From Clostridiales bacterium (GTDB lineage: Bacteria; Bacillota; Clostridia; Oscillospirales; Oscillospiraceae), in contig DQIA01000104.1 in NCBI GenBank assembly GCA_003525905.1, positions 17,852 through 81,851 of the forward strand: a stretch of DNA of 64,000 nt, in the 5' to 3' direction. The notes below the pieces were generated by a model that saw nothing but the letters and a program-made list of their open reading frames with translations, had not been told where the DNA came from and did not search any database. Shown here piece after piece: positions 16,132 through 24,710 of the stretch. How positions within the stretch are numbered: position 1 is the stretch's first letter; each line of letters starts with the position of its first letter. The position numbers and the translations under genes were made by a program.

Positions 16132-16557
16132 ATGGCTGATATCAACAAGACCGTTGTTCCCGCTGACGCTTTCTCCACCGTCGATCACGACGAGTACGCC
16201 GCCGCCGAGGCGCAGGCCAAGGAGAGCGTAGGCAACTACACCCTCAAGCTGAAAAGACCCTTCACCTACGAGGGGCAGACCTTTGACGAGCTGAACTTCG
16301 ACTTTGAGGGGCTGACCGGCGATGACGCTCTTGCCATCGAGGACGAGCTTCAGGCCATCGGCAAGCCCACCATCTCGCCTACCTTCTCCGGCCAGTTCCT
16401 GGTGCGCATGGCGGCGCGAGCCTGCACCAATACCATCATTGACGCCAGCGGCCATCCCCGCCGTATCGGCGACGACGCCCTGCGCGCCCTGCCCATCTTC
16501 GAGTTCAACCGCGTCAGAGGCAAGGCCCGCTCTTTTTTGCTGGCATCGGAGCTGTAA
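16132..16557 (+). CDS. Tail assembly chaperone, P2 gpE-like (zero-frame product)
   Basis: Predicted 141 residues; ATG at 16132 after AAAGGAG, preferred over the upstream in-frame GTG/ATG. The core YTLKLKRPFTYEGQTFDELNF is typical of the gpE/phage tail assembly chaperone family. In P2-like phages the chaperone is made in two forms, gpE and a frameshifted E+E'. Six codons before the stop lies T TTT TTG, the slippery heptamer known from P2, correctly phased. It lies just before the tape measure gene, as expected. Confidence 0.88.
   Translation: MADINKTVVPADAFSTVDHDEYAAAEAQAKESVGNYTLKLKRPFTYEGQTFDELNFDFEGLTGDDALAIEDELQAIGKPTISPTFSGQFLVRMAARACTNTIIDASGHPRRIGDDALRALPIFEFNRVRGKARSFLLASEL
16533..16539 (+). 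promoter_or_regulatory. Programmed -1 frameshift site T TTT TTG
   Basis: The heptamer is phased X XXY YYZ in the E frame (codons TTT 16534-16536 and TTG 16537-16539). After a -1 slip the ribosome reads GCT from 16539 and stays open to TAA 16722-16724, exactly in the frame of the E'-like ORF. The product would be about 197 residues. This is the same heptamer as used by P2 E/E'. Confidence 0.8.
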
Positions 16558-16598
16558 CCGGCGACGGCGGCGTCTGGCTCCGCAGGCAATGTCTTACG

Positions 16599-16724
16599 AT
16601 GGCGAAAACCAATCAGACCCCCGTTTCCTACTGGCTGTCGCTGCCCCTGCCGTCCCTGTGCAAGTGGATCAGAGTCAGCAACCAGCTTGTGAAGGAGGCG
16701 CGGGAGCGACGCAAGAATAAATAA
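16599..16724 (+). CDS. E'-like tail assembly segment, expressed by frameshift
   Basis: The open frame from 16599 encodes 41 residues (YWLSLPLPSLCKWIRVSNQL in the middle), ending KEARERRKNK. It has no ribosome binding site in front of its ATG, and the frame continues upstream without a stop to the slippery site at 16533, so it is most likely read only as the C-terminal extension of gpE. Short size and place between E and the tape measure gene are as in P2. In P2-like phages the fused form contacts the tape measure protein. Confidence 0.75.
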   Translation: MAKTNQTPVSYWLSLPLPSLCKWIRVSNQLVKEARERRKNK

Positions 16725-16744
16725 ATCTGAAAGGAGGGCCGTCT

Positions 16745-19700
16745 ATGGCAGGCCGCAAAGAGTATGAGATGCTATTCCAGCTGAACGCGCAGCTTGGAGG
16801 CAGTTACAGCAAGACCTTCAAGGCCGCTCAGCAGGAAATTGTGTCCATGCAGAAGGAAGTCCAGGCCCTCTCCAAGACACAGGCGGATATTTCCGCATTC
16901 CAAAAGCAGCAGGCAGCCGTGGAAGCGACACGGAAGCGGCTGGAAATGCTGCGGCAGCAATATGACAATATTCAGCGGGAGATGGAGGAGACCGGCAACG
17001 AGTCCGCCGACATGAAGAACAAGCTGCTGGCAAAGCAGCTTCAGATCGACAAGACCTCCGCCTCGCTGGAGAAGCAGACGGCAAAGCTGAACGAGCTGAG
17101 CGGGGCTTTGGAAGAGGCGGGCGTCAATACCGACGACCTCTCCCACAGCTCCGAGCAGCTTGCCGGCAAGATCGACACGCTGAAAAAGAAGCAGGGCGAG
17201 GCCGCCGATAAAGCTATGACCTTCGGCGACAAGGCGGGGCAGGCCTTTAATCAGGTACACGAGGCCATCGTGGCCGCAGGCATCGCCGTCGCCCTGAAAG
17301 AGATCTACGAATACTTCGCCAGCTGCGCGCAGGCGTCGATGGACTTTGAGAGCGCCATTACCGGCGTCGCCAAGACCACAGACCTCACAGACGAGGAACT
17401 GGCGGCAATGTCGGATTCCATCAAGGCGCTGTCCACGGAGATCCCCGCCACCACAGAGGAGATCGCGGCGGTAACCGAAGCCGCGGGACAGCTCGGCATC
17501 CAAAAGGACGCCCTGCTGGACTTCACCGAGATCATGACCATGCTCGGCACTGCCACCAACATGACAGCTGACGAGGCAGCAACCTCCCTTGCGCGCTTCG
17601 CCAACATTACCGGCATGGCAACGGACAATTACGGACGGCTCGGCTCTGTCATCGTTGACCTTGGCAACAACTTCGCCACAACGGAATCCGAGATCGTGGC
17701 GATGGGTACGCGCCTGGCGTCGGCGGGTAAGCTGGCCGGACTGACCGAGCCGGAGATCATGGCTCTGGCTGCGGCGATGTCCTCTGTCGGCATCGAAGCC
17801 GAGGCGGGCGGTACCGCCATGACCCAGACGCTCAACGCCATTGAAAAGGCCGTTGCAAAGGGTGGGGACGACCTCGCGGAGTTCGCCCGCATCGCGGGTA
17901 TGTCCTCCGAAGAATTTTCTTCTGCGTGGAAGAACGACGCCATGAGCGCCCTGACTTCCTTCATCGGCGGGCTCGGCAAGCTGGACGAGCAGGGCGAGAG
18001 CACCGTCCTCGTACTGGAAGACCTGGGGCTGACCGGCATCCGGCAGAGCAATATGCTCAAAGCCCTGGGTCTTGCCGCAGACCAGATGACCGGCGCGGTG
18101 GACACTGCAAATACCGCCTGGCAGCAAAACACCGCCCTTACCAACGAGGCCAACAAGCGCTACGCCACCGCGCAGAGCCGGTTGACCATGATGCAGAACG
18201 CCTACAACAACCTCAAGGTAGCCATCGGCGACGCCTATACTCCCGCGCTCAGCGAGGCTTACGGCGTCGGCACGAAGGTCCTCAACAGCATTACGGCGTT
18301 CATTCAGAAGAACCCGGCGTTGGTCAATGCCATCACCGCCTTTGCAGGCGTGATCGGCGCGGTCGTCGCCGCGCTGGCTGCCTATGCGGTCGCTGCAAAG
18401 ATAGCCGCAGCCGCCAGTGCAATTCTCACTGCGGCGATCCCCGGCGTCAATGTCATCATGGGCGTTACCGCTGCCGTGGCCGCAATCACGGCGGGCATCG
18501 TTGCTCTGGCCACCGCTGCGGCGAATGACGCCGTACCCAGTGTGAAGGAGCTGACCGAAGCCGCCCGAGGAATGCGGGAGGCGATGGACGAGGCCAAGGC
18601 CACCTATGACGATACTGTTACCTCCACCATGGCCGCTGCAGGCGTCGCAGACACCTACATCGGCAAGCTGGAGGAGATGGAGGCGGCGGGGCTCAATACC
18701 GACGAGCAGCACAGGCAGTACCACAACACCCTGGCTCTGCTCTGCCAGGTGGTACCGGAGCTGGCCGATTATATCGACCTCGAAACCGACACCATCAATG
18801 GCGGCACCGAAGCGCTCCGCGCCAACACCGAGGCGTGGAAGCAGAATGCCATGCAGCAGGCCTATCAGGATCAGCTCACCGAGCTGTACTCCCAGTATTC
18901 CGCCGTGCTGATTGAGGCAGAAGAAAACAGCATCGGGCTCACCAAGGCGCAGTACAGCTTGGAGGCCGCCCAGCAGAAGCTGTCTGATACCTACGCGCAG
19001 ATGGATGCGCTATGGGCAGACGCGCAGAAGCAGGCGGATGCCTATTACGACCAGTACGGCTATTACACCGATGCGACCGCTTTTCTCTCGCAGGAATACT
19101 ACGACCTGCAAAACTCCATCTACGATACCAACAACGAGATATGGGCGGCTGAGAAGTCCATCAAGAATTACAACAAGGCGATGGAGGAGGACGCAGACGC
19201 CGTTTCCGATGCTGAGGCGGAGATCGCCCTCGCGGAAGAGGCGGTCAAGAATCTGACCGCCTCCATGAACGAAGGCACTGGCGCGTCCGAGGAGGCTGCT
19301 GCACAGGTCAGCGAGTTCCAGGCTGCCATCTCCGGCGTGCAGGAAAAGATCAACGCCCTTGTGGAGTCCTACAACGAGGCGTACAGCGCGGCATACGAAA
19401 GCATATCCGGACAGTATCAGCTTTGGGACGAGGCCGCAAAGGTCGTTGCAACCAGCGCAGGCAGCATCAATTCTGCACTGGAGAGCCAGATCACCTACTG
19501 GCAGGACTACAACGCCAACCTGCAATCCCTGACTGACCGCAGCGCCGACATCGAGGGACTGAGCGACATGATCGCCTCCTTTGCTGACGGCAGCTCCGAC
19601 AGCGTGAACGCGATCGCCGGCATGGCAGGCGCCACCGACGAGCAGCTGGCCACGATGGTAGCCAACTGGAAGACTCTGCAGCAGGAGCAGCAGAACGCAG

Positions 19701-20344
19701 CGGGGAGCGTAGCCGACCTCAAGACCGACTTCACGGCCACCATGGACGAGCTGCAGACGGCGCTTGCTGAGGACATTGAAGCGATGGACCTTGGCGACGA
19801 GGCCAAGGCAAGCGCGCAGGCCACCATTCAGGGCTTTATCGACGGAGCTGTCGGTATGCTGCCCCAGGTGACCGCTGCCTACAACCGCGTCGCCGCCGCA
19901 GCCAGAGCCGCACTGTCCGCGTCCGGTACCGGAACGGCCGGCAGCATTCCTGGCTACGCAGTTGGTACGCAGTCCGCCGCACCCGGCTTTGCCCTCGTCG
20001 GCGAAAACGGCCCAGAGCTGGTCTACTTCAACGGCGGCGAGCAGGTCATGACCGCCGAGGAGACCGCCGCTATGCGCGAGAGCATGGAGATCCAGGCCAT
20101 CACCTTCGCCCCGCAGCTGCTGGAGGCACTGCACGCCATCCATGGCGACGGCGCGCTTTCGGCAGAGCCGGGCGCAGGCTCCGGCGCCGGATCGGTGGAG
20201 CTGCAGATCGTGTTTCAGATCAACGGCAGCGCATCGCCCGAGACGGTGGAAGCTCTGCGTGAGTACGGAGACGAGTTCGCCGAGCGCGTCCTTGAAGTCA
20301 TGGAGGAGGCCGGCATCGACACCGCAAGGAGGGCCTACAAATGA
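16745..20344 (+). CDS. Tape measure protein, TP901 family
   Basis: Predicted 1199 residues; ATG after AAAGGAGGGCCGTCT. Residues 15-160 are coiled coil (many Lys/Glu/Gln heptads). Around 195-420 lies the TP901-type core (ITGVAKTTDLTDEELAAMS, then AAGQLGIQ and LARFANITGMA). Residues about 520-600 are strongly hydrophobic (AAVAAITAGIVALATAAA), the segment thought to enter the cell membrane. Another coiled coil and a Gly/Ala-rich C-terminus follow. Length sets tail length, roughly 1.5 angstrom per residue for the family. Its stop overlaps the gpX gene. Confidence 0.95.
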   Translation: MAGRKEYEMLFQLNAQLGGSYSKTFKAAQQEIVSMQKEVQALSKTQADISAFQKQQAAVEATRKRLEMLRQQYDNIQREMEETGNESADMKNKLLAKQLQIDKTSASLEKQTAKLNELSGALEEAGVNTDDLSHSSEQLAGKIDTLKKKQGEAADKAMTFGDKAGQAFNQVHEAIVAAGIAVALKEIYEYFASCAQASMDFESAITGVAKTTDLTDEELAAMSDSIKALSTEIPATTEEIAAVTEAAGQLGIQKDALLDFTEIMTMLGTATNMTADEAATSLARFANITGMATDNYGRLGSVIVDLGNNFATTESEIVAMGTRLASAGKLAGLTEPEIMALAAAMSSVGIEAEAGGTAMTQTLNAIEKAVAKGGDDLAEFARIAGMSSEEFSSAWKNDAMSALTSFIGGLGKLDEQGESTVLVLEDLGLTGIRQSNMLKALGLAADQMTGAVDTANTAWQQNTALTNEANKRYATAQSRLTMMQNAYNNLKVAIGDAYTPALSEAYGVGTKVLNSITAFIQKNPALVNAITAFAGVIGAVVAALAAYAVAAKIAAAASAILTAAIPGVNVIMGVTAAVAAITAGIVALATAAANDAVPSVKELTEAARGMREAMDEAKATYDDTVTSTMAAAGVADTYIGKLEEMEAAGLNTDEQHRQYHNTLALLCQVVPELADYIDLETDTINGGTEALRANTEAWKQNAMQQAYQDQLTELYSQYSAVLIEAEENSIGLTKAQYSLEAAQQKLSDTYAQMDALWADAQKQADAYYDQYGYYTDATAFLSQEYYDLQNSIYDTNNEIWAAEKSIKNYNKAMEEDADAVSDAEAEIALAEEAVKNLTASMNEGTGASEEAAAQVSEFQAAISGVQEKINALVESYNEAYSAAYESISGQYQLWDEAAKVVATSAGSINSALESQITYWQDYNANLQSLTDRSADIEGLSDMIASFADGSSDSVNAIAGMAGATDEQLATMVANWKTLQQEQQNAAGSVADLKTDFTATMDELQTALAEDIEAMDLGDEAKASAQATIQGFIDGAVGMLPQVTAAYNRVAAAARAALSASGTGTAGSIPGYAVGTQSAAPGFALVGENGPELVYFNGGEQVMTAEETAAMRESMEIQAITFAPQLLEALHAIHGDGALSAEPGAGSGAGSVELQIVFQINGSASPETVEALREYGDEFAERVLEVMEEAGIDTARRAYK

Positions 20345-20553
20345 GTAAGACCTACACCACCATTCAGGGCGATATGTGGGACAGCATCGCCTTCTCCCAG
20401 CTGGGGAGCGAAGCGTACACCGACCGGCTGATGAATCTCAATCCGCAGTATCTCGGGTACTACACCTTTCCGGCCGGGATCGTGCTGAAGCTGCCCGACC
20501 CTGCTGAGGATGTCGGCGATGCCCTGCCCCCGTGGAAGCAGGTGGTCGGATGA
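20341..20553 (+). CDS. Tail protein X, LysM-like
   Basis: Predicted 70 residues, start overlapping the tape measure stop. YTTIQGDMWDSIAFSQLGSEAYTDRL fits the gpX family, a LysM-like fold that binds at the tail tip or baseplate hub. Its stop overlaps the start of the gpD-like gene, and the order T-X-D is a P2-type arrangement. Confidence 0.88.
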   Translation: MSKTYTTIQGDMWDSIAFSQLGSEAYTDRLMNLNPQYLGYYTFPAGIVLKLPDPAEDVGDALPPWKQVVG

Positions 20554-21899
20554 GCAGCCCGAATCAGGCGCGCCGCGTCACGGCGCAGATATTTTTCCAG
20601 GGCGCGGACATCACCGGCAGTATGCGCCCCTATTTCCTGTCGGCCACCTACACCGACAAGGAGGCGGACGGCACCGACGATCTGCAGCTGAAGCTTCAGG
20701 ACCGCGATGATATATGGCTCAAAAAGTGGCTGGCCGATGCCATCGACGCAGCAGCCTCCGCAGGGAGCCTGTCCGCGTCCTCCAAGGCCAAGACCGATGG
20801 TGCGGCAAAGTCCTACAAGGTCACCGCCAAAAGCGGCTTGAATGTCCGCTCTGGCCCCAGCACCAGCTACGGTAAATACGGTGCTCTGGTCTGCGGCGCG
20901 GAGCTGCAGGTCGAGGGCATCGAAAACGGCTGGGCGAAGGTCAGCTATAACGGCAAAACCGCCTATGTCAGCGCATCGTACATCAAGGAATCCGGCGGCG
21001 GGGGCGGCGATGCTTCTGCCGCCGCTCCTGCCTCTGCTTCCGGCGCCGGCTTCAAGATCAGCGCCGTGTTCGTTCGGGAGAACTGGACGGGCGGCGGCAG
21101 GGATAAGGTGCTGGACTGCGGACAGTTTGAGCTGGACAGCGTTGACGCCTCCGGCCCGCCGAACACCATCACCATCAAGGCGACGGCTCTTCCGTACAGC
21201 GCACAGATCCGCCAGACGGAGAAATCCAAGGCATGGGAGGCCTACACGCTTTCCGGCATCGCAAACGAGATGGCCGCTGCCAACGGAATGACCTGTATGT
21301 TCCTCGCCAACAGCGACCCGTCCTATGGCCGCGTGGAGCAGTACAAGCAGAGCGACATCGCCTTTCTCTCCAAGCTGTGCCACGAGGCGGGCATCTCTTT
21401 GAAAGCCACCAATAACCTGATCGTACTTTTCGACCAGGAGGATTACGAGAAGAAATCCCCCGTGCTGACCATCGTCCGCGGCAGCGGCAGCTACACCAAG
21501 CACAAGCTGAACGCGGGAACGGCCGGAACGCAGTACGCTTCCTGCCGCGTCAGCTACACAGACCCCGGCACAGGGAAGTGCATCGAGGCCACCGTCAAGG
21601 TCGAGGACTACAACGACAAGGCCAAGAACAACCAGCAGCTGGAGATCACCGCGAAGGTGGCAAGCGTAGCCGAGGCCAAGACCAAGGCCGAAAAATATCT
21701 CCGGCTGCACAACAAGTACGCAAAGACCGCGACCTTTACGCTGCCCGGCAATCCGGATATCGTGGCCGGCGTCACAGCCAAGCTCACCGGCTGGGGTGCG
21801 TGGGACGGGAAATACATTGTGGAGCAGGCTGCGCACTCGGTCGGCTCGTCCGGCTATACCACGCAGGTCAAGCTGCGCAAGACATTGGAGGGATATTGA
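20550..21899 (+). CDS. Baseplate hub protein, P2 gpD-like, with inserted bacterial SH3 domain
   Basis: Predicted 449 residues; ATG at 20550 overlaps the gpX stop. The N-terminal strands (RRVTAQIFFQGADITG) and the middle part (FELDSVDASGPPNTITIKAT, VEQYKQSDIAFLSKLCHEAG) match late control gene D/gp27-like hub proteins. Residues about 88-146 form a bacterial SH3 domain: SGLNVRSGPSTSYGKYG then GWAKVSYNGKTAYVSASYI, followed by a Gly/Ala linker. SH3b domains bind cell wall peptides, so this hub may grip peptidoglycan during penetration. The insertion is unusual for gpD. Confidence 0.88.
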   Translation: MSSPNQARRVTAQIFFQGADITGSMRPYFLSATYTDKEADGTDDLQLKLQDRDDIWLKKWLADAIDAAASAGSLSASSKAKTDGAAKSYKVTAKSGLNVRSGPSTSYGKYGALVCGAELQVEGIENGWAKVSYNGKTAYVSASYIKESGGGGGDASAAAPASASGAGFKISAVFVRENWTGGGRDKVLDCGQFELDSVDASGPPNTITIKATALPYSAQIRQTEKSKAWEAYTLSGIANEMAAANGMTCMFLANSDPSYGRVEQYKQSDIAFLSKLCHEAGISLKATNNLIVLFDQEDYEKKSPVLTIVRGSGSYTKHKLNAGTAGTQYASCRVSYTDPGTGKCIEATVKVEDYNDKAKNNQQLEITAKVASVAEAKTKAEKYLRLHNKYAKTATFTLPGNPDIVAGVTAKLTGWGAWDGKYIVEQAAHSVGSSGYTTQVKLRKTLEGY

Positions 21900-22249
21900 T
21901 GGACGAACTGCAGAATATCCTTTCGAGGCTCGTTCAGACCGGCACGGTAACGGCCGTCGACAGCGCAAAGCGCAGGGCTCGTGTCAAGTTTAAGGACACA
22001 GGCATCATTTCGGACTGGCTTTATGTGCTCCAGCACTACGAAGCGAATTTCTACATAAAGCCGGACGCAAAGCACACGCATGAGATCACGGACACCTTCA
22101 CCGGCGGCGGCACAGCCAGCGAATTCCCCGACCACGACCACCTGCCCGGCTCGCATCTGACCTACTGGATGCCGAAGGTGAATGACCGCGTCCTCTGCCT
22201 ATACCTTCCGGTATTCAACGGGGACGGTTTTGTGTTAGGAGGTTTTTGA
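21899..22249 (+). CDS. Baseplate assembly / spike protein, gpV-like (short form)
   Basis: Predicted 116 residues; ATG overlaps the gpD stop (TGATG). The N-terminal NILSRLVQTGTVTAVDSAKRRARVKF is the OB-fold of gpV/gp45 spike proteins. HTHEITDTFTGGGTASEF includes His residues that may bind metal. It is shorter than P2 gpV (about 210), with no long C-terminal beta-helix, so either the spike tip is very short or another protein supplies it. Confidence 0.8.
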   Translation: MDELQNILSRLVQTGTVTAVDSAKRRARVKFKDTGIISDWLYVLQHYEANFYIKPDAKHTHEITDTFTGGGTASEFPDHDHLPGSHLTYWMPKVNDRVLCLYLPVFNGDGFVLGGF

Positions 22250-22251
22250 GC

Positions 22252-22653
22252 ATGGGAATGGTCGGCTGTCTGGGCGACATCGTTTTTACGGTGTCTGACC
22301 GCACGATCGAAACGATCAATAATGTCACCTGGTCTGGGTCTGCCCGGTACGCGACCCATCAGCGGCACGGCACACACGCCCTTACGGAGTTCACCGGCCT
22401 TGACCCCGACAAGATGACCTTCGACATCGTTCTCTCCGCTTACCTCGGCGTTGATCCTATCGCCGAGGTCGTGAAGCTGTGGAACTATGAGCGCGGCGGC
22501 ATCGCCGTCCCGCTGGTGATCGGCAACAAGGGCTACGGGAAATATCGCTGGTCCGTGCTTGATCACAAGATGAAGATGAAAACCTATGACGGACGCGGCA
22601 ACGTCACCAGCGCCACCGTGTCCGTCAGCCTGCAAGAGTATCTGAGGGGGTAA
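22252..22653 (+). CDS. Tail protein, P2 gpU-like
   Basis: Predicted 133 residues. ATG 22252 chosen because AGGAGG (22237-22242) lies nine bases upstream; the TTG at 22246 is too close. The pattern WSGSARYATHQRHGTHALTEF followed by FDIVLSAYLGVDP and AVPLVIGNKGYGKYRWSVL fits the P2 gpU family, found at the tail tip/baseplate of contractile phages. The spot between V and W differs from P2 itself, where U precedes D, but is common in prophages of Firmicutes. Confidence 0.75.
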   Translation: MGMVGCLGDIVFTVSDRTIETINNVTWSGSARYATHQRHGTHALTEFTGLDPDKMTFDIVLSAYLGVDPIAEVVKLWNYERGGIAVPLVIGNKGYGKYRWSVLDHKMKMKTYDGRGNVTSATVSVSLQEYLRG

Positions 22654-22660
22654 AGCTGCC

Positions 22661-22981
22661 ATGAGCTACAAGGTGACCGCATCTGACATCGGCGCGGTGC
22701 AGCTCAACGAGACTGACACCGTCCGCTCTGTCTTGCAGAATATCGCCATTATCCTTTCCACGCGGCAGGGGACCTGTCCGTTGTATCGCGGCTTCGGTCT
22801 TCCTCAGAAGTTCGTGGATAAGCCTCTGCCGGTAGCTATGCCTATGATGTATTCCGAGGTCAAAGAGGCAGTGGAAGAATATGAGCCCCGCGCCGAGGTG
22901 GTGAATGTGACCTTTGCGGCCGACAGAAACGCCCCGGGCAGGCTGATCCCTACCGTGGAGGTGAACATCATCAATGAGTGA
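22661..22981 (+). CDS. Baseplate wedge protein, gpW / Gp25-like
   Basis: Predicted 106 residues. It has the Gp25/gpW features: TVRSVLQNIAIILSTRQGTCP, YRGFGLPQKFVDKP and EVKEAVEEYEPRAEVV, where EPR is the conserved box of the family. It joins sheath and baseplate wedges. It overlaps the gpJ-like gene by 8 bases. Confidence 0.92.
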   Translation: MSYKVTASDIGAVQLNETDTVRSVLQNIAIILSTRQGTCPLYRGFGLPQKFVDKPLPVAMPMMYSEVKEAVEEYEPRAEVVNVTFAADRNAPGRLIPTVEVNIINE

Positions 22982-24113
22982 GAGAAATACGGGATATCAG
23001 TTTGTTTCTACCGACACCGAAGCGGTGGAATCGCTGCTGATCTCCATTTACGAAAAAATCACCGGCGTCAGCGTGAAGCCCGCCAGCCCCGAAAAGCTGT
23101 TTATCCAGTTCGTGGCCGCCGTGGTGATCCAGGAGCGCGGGCTGAACAATTACACAGGCAATCAGAATATCCCAAGCCGCGCGGAAGGGGAAAACCTGGA
23201 CGCGCTGGCCGAGCTGTTCTATGTCACGCAGCGCCCGGCGGCGCAGGCTGCGGTCTGCACCGAGCGCTTCCATATCTCCGAGGCACAGACCACGGCGATT
23301 CTCATTCCTTCCGGTACGCGCGTCACCGACGCCAGCGGTACGCTGACATGGGAGACGGTCGCGGATGCCTATGTGTCCATCGGCGAGACCTATGCCGATG
23401 TGCAGATCCGCTGCCAGACTGTTGGTGCGGTCGGCAACGGCTACGCAGCAGGACAGATCAACACCTTCGTTGACCTGTTCGACTACTGTGAGCGCTGCGA
23501 AAACCTCACCGCCAGCGATGACGGCGCAGACCAGGCCACTGACGACGAGTTCTATGAGCTGATGCGCGCCAGTCAGGACGCTTACAGCTGCGCCGGAGCC
23601 AAGGGCGGGTATATCTACTTTGCCAAGCAGGTCAGCACCAAGATCGCCGACGTGGTGGCGAACAGCCCCAGCGACGGAGCGGTGGACCTCTATGTCCTCA
23701 TGGACGACGGCACCATCGCTACCACGGAGATCAAGAATGCTGTCCTTTCCGCCTGCAACGATGACACGGTGCGGCCGCTGACGGACAAGGTCTCTGTCAA
23801 GGACCCGCAGAAGGTGAGCTACAATATCACCTTCACCTACTATGTGCCGAAGGACAGTTCCCTCAGCTCCACAGAGATCAAGGCTGCGGTCGACAAGGCC
23901 GTGGCTGAGTTCGTCGCGTGGCAGTGCGGGAAGCTGGGGCGCGACATCAACCCCTCCGTGCTGATCGGAAAGCTCATGCAGACCGGCATCAAGCGCGTGG
24001 CGCTGACCAGCCCGGTCTTTACCACGCTGCGGGATGGCTCCGACGACACGACGCCGCAGGTTGCGTCGGTCGGGACCATCACAGCCACGAATGGGGGCTA
24101 TGAGGATGAATAA
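22974..24113 (+). CDS. Baseplate J-like protein
   Basis: Predicted 379 residues. Conserved baseplate J elements include NIPSRAEGENLDALAELFYV, IPSGTRVTDASGTLTWET, YVSIGETYADVQIRC and YSCAGAKGGYIYFAKQV. The protein forms the periphery of the baseplate wedge. The order W-J-I is as in P2. It overlaps W (8 bases) and I. Confidence 0.95.
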   Translation: MSERNTGYQFVSTDTEAVESLLISIYEKITGVSVKPASPEKLFIQFVAAVVIQERGLNNYTGNQNIPSRAEGENLDALAELFYVTQRPAAQAAVCTERFHISEAQTTAILIPSGTRVTDASGTLTWETVADAYVSIGETYADVQIRCQTVGAVGNGYAAGQINTFVDLFDYCERCENLTASDDGADQATDDEFYELMRASQDAYSCAGAKGGYIYFAKQVSTKIADVVANSPSDGAVDLYVLMDDGTIATTEIKNAVLSACNDDTVRPLTDKVSVKDPQKVSYNITFTYYVPKDSSLSSTEIKAAVDKAVAEFVAWQCGKLGRDINPSVLIGKLMQTGIKRVALTSPVFTTLRDGSDDTTPQVASVGTITATNGGYEDE

Positions 24114-24693
24114 AGCGCACGGCATCACGAAGGAAAACCTGCTGGCCTCCTTGCCGGCAGTCCTTGCCAACGACGACAATATGGCAGCACTTGCCTCTGC
24201 CGTTGCCGAGGTGCTGGCTGCCCGCGTAGGCGAGATCGAGCGCGTGTCGATCTACTCACAGATCGACCGGCTCCCGAACGAGCTGCTGGACATTCTGGCG
24301 AACGACTTCAAGGTTGACTGGTGGGACGCCAACTACACCCTGGAGGAAAAGCGCCGGACGCTGAAAGACTCATGGAATGTTCACCGCAGGCTCGGCACCA
24401 AGGCGGCAGTCGTGCTGGCGATCTCCGCCATCTACCCCGATACGCAGGTCAGCGAATGGTGGGAATACGGCGGCAAGCCGTACCACTTCAAGCTGCTGAT
24501 CGACGCCACCTATGAGGATGTCGACCCCGTCAGACATCAGCGCGTGATCGACCGCGTTGACTTTTACAAGAATCTGCGCTCGGTGCTGGACGAGGTAGAA
24601 TACTACGACGCCGGAGGACTGGCAACAGAGTATTTCGGCGCGGCCTGTATCGGCTGCGAGCTGGTCGACAGCGCGGCCGCCATTCGATACTGA
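24106..24693 (+). CDS. Tail protein I, P2 gpI-like
   Basis: Predicted 195 residues. Start at ATG 24106 chosen because GGGGG (24093-24097) is eight bases before it; ATG 24100 is also possible. DILANDFKVDWWDANYTLEEKRRTLKDS and HRRLGTKAAVVLAISAIYP match the gpI family, which links baseplate and fibre. It precedes the fibre gene, as expected. Confidence 0.92.
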   Translation: MNKAHGITKENLLASLPAVLANDDNMAALASAVAEVLAARVGEIERVSIYSQIDRLPNELLDILANDFKVDWWDANYTLEEKRRTLKDSWNVHRRLGTKAAVVLAISAIYPDTQVSEWWEYGGKPYHFKLLIDATYEDVDPVRHQRVIDRVDFYKNLRSVLDEVEYYDAGGLATEYFGAACIGCELVDSAAAIRY

Positions 24694-24710
24694 CACGGAG
24701 GTGTTTTACT

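Noticed and set aside
14110-16455. 781-codon leftward open frame
   Set aside because: Shadow of the sheath and tube genes; low-complexity Gly/His/Val composition typical of GC-rich reverse frames.
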